Source: Trichaptum fuscoviolaceum
Lineage: Eukaryota > Basidiomycota > Agaricomycetes > Hymenochaetales > Trichaptaceae
Assembly (NCBI GenBank): GCA_910574455.1
Contig: CAJSYZ010000001.1
Location: 1,093,961-1,157,960 of the forward strand
Reading direction: 5' to 3'
DNA length: 64,000 nt
The stretch's first letter is position 1. Each line of letters begins with the position of its first letter. A program made the position numbers and the translations under genes. Below the pieces are notes generated by a model. The model saw only the letters and a list, made by a program, of their open reading frames with translations, made no database searches and had not been told where the DNA came from. Of the stretch, positions 58,440 through 64,000 are shown in pieces.

Positions 58440-58900
58440 GAGTCTTTTATAGTGTAATGCGACCTGGTGATTTCACAGTTAGACCAAGGGTGCTGCTCAA
58501 TAGATGCGATAATGAAGCACCTGACTGGATCAACGAGGTCTGTAGCTCTGTGTGTCTGATCATCAAATGGGCCACGCTTCGAAGATCATAACGTCGATCC
58601 AACTCGGAATAACCTTGACCCAGTCTGCCAGTGACTCCGAACCTAAATCGGCACCGGCAATGTAGCTTACAAAGTAATGTAACTCTGTCACAGTCACGTC
58701 ATCCCCACAACAGTCTCAGTCCTCTCGCATCCTGAGTCGCTCTTTGTATTGCTTTCAAAGTAAATTCATACAATCTCGATAGGCCTTGAATCGATCCGAG
58801 AGATATACTTCGGTATTCCTTTTGTTATTATATTCCGTTTGCAACTGTGCGCCCGTGATCATGCTCGATTGAGTGTTGCTTCACGCTTCAGGACGCACAC
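58440..58900. other. Module-tail repeat and 3' flank of the hexosaminidase gene
   Basis: Holds TTGACCCAGTCTGCCAGTGACTCCG (as two overlapping words near 58610-58635), related to 19.4 and 21.55 kb. No gene. Confidence 0.45.
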
Positions 58901-61277
58901 TTAGGAATCTAGATCGCATTCTCCAGGCCGAACAGCACACCATTCTGGCTGCAGCGGGATAGCGTTTACACCGCGCTGTACCATGCGATAGCGAATGTCG
59001 TGTAGACGAGGCAGCGCCTCTTCCACGTTGCGAGCCGTACCGTCTGGTAGAGTTGCGCCAGTCCAGAAGATTTCTGCAGATGTGGCAGCGCGGGGCCAGG
59101 TGATAGGATCGAGGTTCTCTGGTCCTGACTGCTCTGTCCATAGCAGGTTTTGTCCTTTCGCGCAGGTAAAGGATGAGTTTCAATGAGTCTGTGTGCCAGA
59201 AGACAACTTACCACCAAGCACTAGCTTTTGCTCTGTCTCGCTAAGATTTGCGAAGGGATCAAAGGAGTAGGACTTTTGTTTCTTGAAATTAACACCTATT
59301 AGAATCTTGGAACAAAATGGATTACCTTTTGCCACGTTTTGAAGGGGTCACACCAACTGTTACTGTTCAGCGAGTTAGATCGACCTTTCCTAACATATCA
59401 AGAGGGAGGTAATATGGACTTACGCATTGTTGTTCGCGCCCAGCCATTCTCCTGCCCCACAATCCTTTAAAAGAATACCACGATATGTCAACTTACATGC
59501 TACTGAAGAATCGCGAGCGGACGTACGAGATAAAAGTAATCTGAAGGTGAATGTACAAGGCGGAAGCCCTTGGCCGTTATAGCGGCAGCATTTGCTGAGG
59601 AGATCCAGACCCTAATGGAACGTATGAGAATGTAAAAAATATTGAGCTTGTACAAATTTCACGCACATGACAACCGTATCGTTTCCCAGCGTGACGTTGT
59701 GTTGTAGCACTATCTCTACACACAAAGGTAAACGCAATGCTCAAAATGATGCACGTCCACTTACCTTCCCAGACAACCGGCGTTTTCCCACCTTCACGCA
59801 ACGCACCATGTATAATTTGCAGGAATGTACTGAGCGCTTCTTCGAGCGTCTGTCCACTGGTTTGTAGATCTGCCTGTGTCTGAGGGTCCTGGACGTAACA
59901 CTCTTCGTTAAGCTCGTCTCCACCAGTGCTCACGAGACTGGACGGAAACTGCTTCGCGATCGAGCTGAACAGCGACGCTGTAAAGTTTCTGGTGGAAGGT
60001 GTAGCGAGGCGCAGCTGGCCTGATGGCGGCTCTGATTGTTAGGACGAAAAGGTTCAGCTTTTCGAGGAATAACGCCCTGATAGCTAGAAAACAAGTACCT
60101 GCTGCGAATGTTGACCAAGGTGAAGCGGCATAGCAGGCGATATGTTCTGGTCGGGCATGGACGATGGATCCAGAGTGGCCAGGTGTGTCGATTTCCTGCA
60201 CATTGGCCATCAGTCATTCCAACCCCAAAAGAAGCAAAGGATAGCGTACTATGAGAACGTCTATTCCCCTCTTTTTCCCCAAGTTTTCAGCAGTGCGGTT
60301 AAAAATCCCACCCATTTTCAAGAGGTTCGGTGACGTACCTCTCCCGCATACGAGATGATGTCTGACACATCGGTCAAGCTATAAATCGACGAATTCGAGT
60401 AGGCACCGGCCTTTGAAACGTCAGAGAAACCGGGGATCTCGATGGGAAAGCTTTGACTATCCGTCACATGCCAGTGGAACGTGTTGATCTGCATAGTAAT
60501 GAAGTTAGCCACAGCTAAGCACCAAGAGTAGAAGAGATGTTGACCTTGACCCAGCTCATAGCATCAAGCGTTCGCTTGATGTCCGGTACAGAGAAGCTTA
60601 ATTACAGTGAGTAAAGTTTATTTAGGTGGAAGCGCGGTGCGCACAAATTACGTGCTGTGTCGAGCATGAAACCACGGTACGGCTACTCAGAAGGTTCAGA
60701 TGTATGTAAGAACAACGAAGATGACTTTTTGGAAACGCACAAATGAGGGTGCATCTTCAATATCCACCGGTGTTTCCAGGCTGTAAGAGTCGCCGTCAAC
60801 GTAGTACCACAATTGACTAAAAGTGGTCAGTCCCCTAAAAAGACCAAGCGTGGTGTTGGCCTTCAAGATTGCGCTCGAACCATCTGATGGAATTTGGAGA
60901 GCATAACTCTCATCGCGCTCTTCCAGCGGTTTTTGGACCTCCTTCGTGATGCTTTCCGCGGGTGCTCTCTTGCTCGATCCCGAAAGAGACAAAGTCAAAC
61001 TCTTCAGCTCTTTCGCTGCCTTGACAACAGAAGCTTCAGAAACCCCACGCCCGACGACAAGTCTCTGCAATTTATCATCGCGTAAAAATGACTCAGTTCG
61101 GCTTATCGCAGATATAAGGTCCGACGGCGGAGTGGGGAAAGACGGGGAGATAGAGAAGCCAGCAGACAAACGCAAAGCACTTGTACCTGTCCTCAGCGCC
61201 CGTGGCTGTGGCCAAAGGGCGATCACGGCGGTGGTGAGAACAGCTAAGTAAATAAGCGGACCCAAAAGGCACTTCAT
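58901..61277 (-). CDS. Secreted beta-hexosaminidase (GH20)
   Basis: Thirteen exons, minus strand: 60741-61277, 60645-60682, 60545-60596, 60339-60488, 60250-60270, 60099-60195, 59765-60031, 59667-59715, 59527-59611, 59425-59465, 59326-59356, 59212-59272, 58901-59154; 1683 nt, 560 aa. Signal peptide MKCLLGPLIYLAVLTTAVIA. GH20 landmarks: YRGFMLDTARNFFSVPDIKRTLDAMSW, INTFHWHVTDSQSFP, IDTPGHSG, the catalytic Asp-Glu pair in STGGDELNEEC, NDTVVMVWIS and LWTEQSGPENLDPITWPRAA. It removes terminal N-acetylglucosamine from chito-oligosaccharides and glycans by substrate-assisted catalysis, in chitin turnover or nutrition. Exon 5 is a 21-nt microexon (RGIDVLI). The donor after exon 3 (GTCAAC) is atypical. 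Its 3' end is duplicated at 55.7 kb. Confidence 0.95.
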
Positions 61278-62057
61278 GACAAGCGGATAACGGGCAGTAA
61301 AGGCAAGTCAGAGAACGGATTGCGACGTAGCTTTAAGGAGATGCGAAGGCGCCCAAGAAGCAAGGATCCTCAATCATATGATTAGCCGAGCGCGAGGTGT
61401 TCATCAATGTGAGGCTTCGATTGACGGCCATACTGAAGAGTCCTTCGAATTTCTCAACGAAGAGACCAAAAGAGCCCTATTCGAAGCGCAAGTGAGTTTT
61501 TGTTAGAGTCTTCGAAAGTGTAAAGTTGATCATAAGACCCGAGGCACTGGCTTTTTCCACGTCATCGAGACAGCGAGTTCAGACTGCACAGAGTAGCCAG
61601 AAATAATAGGCTGATAATATATGCTTCAGAATTGTCATAGAAAGCAAGGTCACCGCGAGTTGTGGTCATGGCCATGGTAAGAGGCTATACTGAAGAGCAA
61701 CTGGGTTCGTTGAGTGGAACGCACAAACAAACACACTACTAGTAAATCAAGCATAAACACTGGCAAGCTCATTATGTAATTATATATTACATTGATGCTA
61801 CAAACGGGGTCCTTAGTATCAGTGCCAGTGGAGAACTTGAAGACCCCGGCACATCATTTTCTTCCGTCTTCCACAAGAAGATTTTTTTGGCTGAGATGCC
61901 GGCGGATAGAGCGGCCCGCTCCCCCCTGCAGACCATGGTCTTAATGCTTTAAAACCCCCTGACGCTCCAGTTATAAAGGTCTTATCTGTACTTCCTCTAC
62001 CATCCAAATCTATTCCCTTCTTACCTTCGTATATCTACAGTACATTGCCTCAACGAG
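61278..62057. other. Divergent intergenic region
   Basis: Lies between the hexosaminidase and alcohol dehydrogenase starts, so both promoters are here. It contains an ACACTACTAGTAA word near 61735. No other gene seen. Confidence 0.45.
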
Positions 62058-63591
62058 ATGGCACAAAAGACATTCAAAGGCTACGCCGTCACTGGTGAGT
62101 TGTCTGAGACACTGTGCAGAGCTTGTATGCTGAATGATTGTCGTGACAGATGCGGAGAAGTGGAAGGAGTTCAGTATTGTTGAGTACCCTTCCAAGACCT
62201 GGGAGGAGACCGACGTTGAGATTGCTATCACGCATTGCGGGTGTGTTACTCATGTCTGGATTCCGCCGTAATGGATGCTAAATGCTACTCCAGTGTCTGT
62301 GGCTCGGACCTGCATACGATCAGCGGAGGCTGGGGTAAGATTGAGGTACCCTTTGTCACCGGGTAAGACTCCCCCCCACAGCCTCTCATTCAGAGCAGTA
62401 GCTGACGTGTTTACAATCCCTCCGTCGCGCCCTTCCGTTTCTCCGCTATCTCTCCATTCTCGACTTCTTCGCAACGGCGCGGACTTTATTGGATGCGGAA
62501 CCCAATCCAGTCACGAGATCGCTGGCACGGCAGTACGTGTCGGTTCCAAGGTCAAGGGCATTAAAGTCGGCGACCGCGTAGGCGTCGGTGCACAATGCGC
62601 ATCATGCTACGAATGCAACCTCTGCAAGAATGACAACGAATGCTACTGTCCAAAACAGATTGATACTTATGTGCGTGTACCACTGGAATTGGACAGAATC
62701 AATGCACTCACCGGTGTCTCGTTTCAGGGCGCGAAACATCCTGACGGCGTCCGGACACAGGGCGGATACTCTACTGGAGTCATCGTCAATGAATTGTTCT
62801 GCTTCCCCATTCCCGACGGTGTCACGTCCGCGGACGCTTGCTCTATGCTATGCGGAGGACTGACGGTCTTTTCGCCTCTCGTCCGGAACGGAGCCGGCCC
62901 GGGCGTGAAGGTCGGTGTTATTGGTATCGGTGGATTGGTAAGCATATTTTATACTTTATTCTCGGCCGGTGCCTGAAGCAAAATCCCAACCCATAGGGTC
63001 ACTATGCCCTGCTCTTCGCCAAAGCACTTGGATGTGAGGTATATGCATTCTCACACAGTTCCTCAAAGGAAGAGGACTGTAAGAAGATGGGAGTCGACCA
63101 CTACGTGCTCGACACGCCTGGCTTCCAAGAGGCACACAAGCTCTCACTCGATATTATCATCTCAACCCGTGATGCTGCTCATGGTTTCCCCCTGAAAGAA
63201 TACCTATCGTAAGTTTTGTCGTCAATCTCTTAATGAATAACTATTATAAATTGGACTTCAGTATGCTTAATGTCCACGGCAAATTCATCTGTGTCGGCCT
63301 GCCAGATAACGAGCTTCCTCCGATCGATAGCTTCGTTTTCCTCAAGAACGGATGTTTCTTCGGCGGGTCGCATCTAGGATCGAAAAAGGAGTGTCTCCAG
63401 ATGCTCCAGCTTGCCGCAGACAAGCAGATCAAACCATGGTTAGTGAATCAGAAAACCAGGCCGGGTATCTAATCTGACGTTTCACGAACAGGATTGAAGT
63501 TTTGCCAATGAAGGACTGCAGAAAGGCAATCGAAGGAGTGGAAGCTGGCAAAGCACGCTACAGATACGTCCTCACGCAGGACCTTGCATAA
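62058..63591 (+). CDS. Zinc-dependent NADP(H) alcohol dehydrogenase (ADH6/CAD type)
   Basis: Eight exons: 62058-62094, 62150-62240, 62294-62362, 62511-62670, 62728-62937, 62997-63208, 63262-63438, 63492-63591; 1056 nt, 351 aa. Catalytic-zinc motif HCGVCGSDLH, HE pair in GHEIAG, and four structural-zinc cysteines in CASCYECNLCKNDNEC. The nucleotide-binding motif is GVIGIGGLGHYAL. This matches medium-chain dehydrogenases of the yeast Adh6/cinnamyl-alcohol type, cytosolic enzymes that reduce aromatic and aliphatic aldehydes with NADPH. Intron 3 (148 nt) is longer than the other introns here. The end RYVLTQDL is typical. The gene looks intact. Confidence 0.95.
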
Positions 63592-63886
63592 TTTTTGTGA
63601 TTTTACATTTTGATTATCTGCATGGGGAGTTTGTGACGCACTGTAATAAAGTAGTTGGCAATAAAGCAAGTATCTGAAAGCTTCGATCACAGGGACTCAG
63701 TCAATGCTGCTCTGACACGAATTGATAGCCGTCGGTAATCAGGGAGGCTGTGCTGAAGTGGCGATGCACGTTAATCTTGGCCTTCGTGACGCGAACTAAG
63801 CGGCACGGTACCTCACAGCGACCTCCCCTTACATCTTACCACCATCTCCTTCTTCAGTCTTCCCTCTTGGTAAATCTTGATTCGTG
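63592..63886. other. Intergenic stretch
   Basis: 3' flank of the alcohol dehydrogenase and presumed promoter of the next gene, with a pyrimidine-rich run (CATCTCCTTCTTCAGTCTTCCC) just upstream of its ATG. Confidence 0.45.
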
Positions 63887-64000
63887 ATGGCGAGTGCCGC
63901 ACATCCTGCACACGCAGCGGAGGGCTTCCTCCTCCTTTCACTTCGCAACGTCGAAGCTTTGCTGCCAGGCTCGCTTACACCCATCGTCGACGAACTCGCG
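63887..64000 (+). CDS. 5' end of an unrecognised gene (truncated by window)
   Basis: ATG at 63887 opens a 38-codon frame to the window end, beginning MASAAHPAHAAEGF and continuing LLLSLRNVEALLPG. The pyrimidine-rich leader and high third-position GC support coding. Too short to name. Confidence 0.5.
   Translation, partial: MASAAHPAHAAEGFLLLSLRNVEALLPGSLTPIVDELA

Overview
The window is nuclear DNA of a filamentous basidiomycete, most likely an Agaricomycete. The signs are genes split by many 48-70 nt GT-AG introns, a fungal elongation factor 3, a Plavaka-type DNA transposon, a chromodomain Ty3/gypsy retrotransposon, and several multi-copy families of the kind found in mushroom genomes. Coordinates and splice sites come from reading the sequence by eye; family names come from recognisable motifs, not searches.

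Left flank (about 2.2-15.8 kb): conserved housekeeping genes. They are elongation factor 3 (minus), the V-ATPase a-subunit of the VPH1 type (minus, 12 exons), a coiled-coil basidiomycete protein of unknown function (plus), and an SPFH/band-7 (flotillin-like) protein (plus, 12 exons).

Middle (about 16.5-58.7 kb): accessory and repeat-rich DNA. Three copies of an intronless gag-like gene (16.6, 19.7 and 56.2 kb) lie in related modules carrying degenerate ~100-bp repeats and, in two modules, a small companion reading frame. Between them are a multi-exon basidiomycete-family gene with an acidic repeat tail (22.3-26.6 kb, minus); a Plavaka transposase gene (26.9-37.7 kb) split by a complete 6.7-kb Ty3/gypsy element with 5-bp target duplication TAAAC; a divergent pair of unrecognised genes (37.9-43.9 kb); a 2.8-kb inverted repeat (44.1-47.0 kb); a decayed BCS1-like AAA ATPase; a DEDD-type exonuclease whose last acidic residue is Asn; and a second foldback element (54.45-55.33 kb).

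Right flank (about 58.9-64 kb): conserved genes return. They are a secreted GH20 beta-hexosaminidase (minus, 13 exons), a zinc alcohol dehydrogenase of the ADH6/CAD type (plus, 8 exons), and the first 38 codons of an unrecognised gene that runs off the end. A decayed duplicate of the hexosaminidase 3' end lies at 55.7-55.96 kb, so one gag-like module sits between direct copies of that sequence.

The best candidates for undescribed biology are the pol-less gag-like module family, the two long foldback structures, the divergent gene pair with its repeat-filled intergenic region, and a set of short odd-length palindromes that recur in the accessory part.
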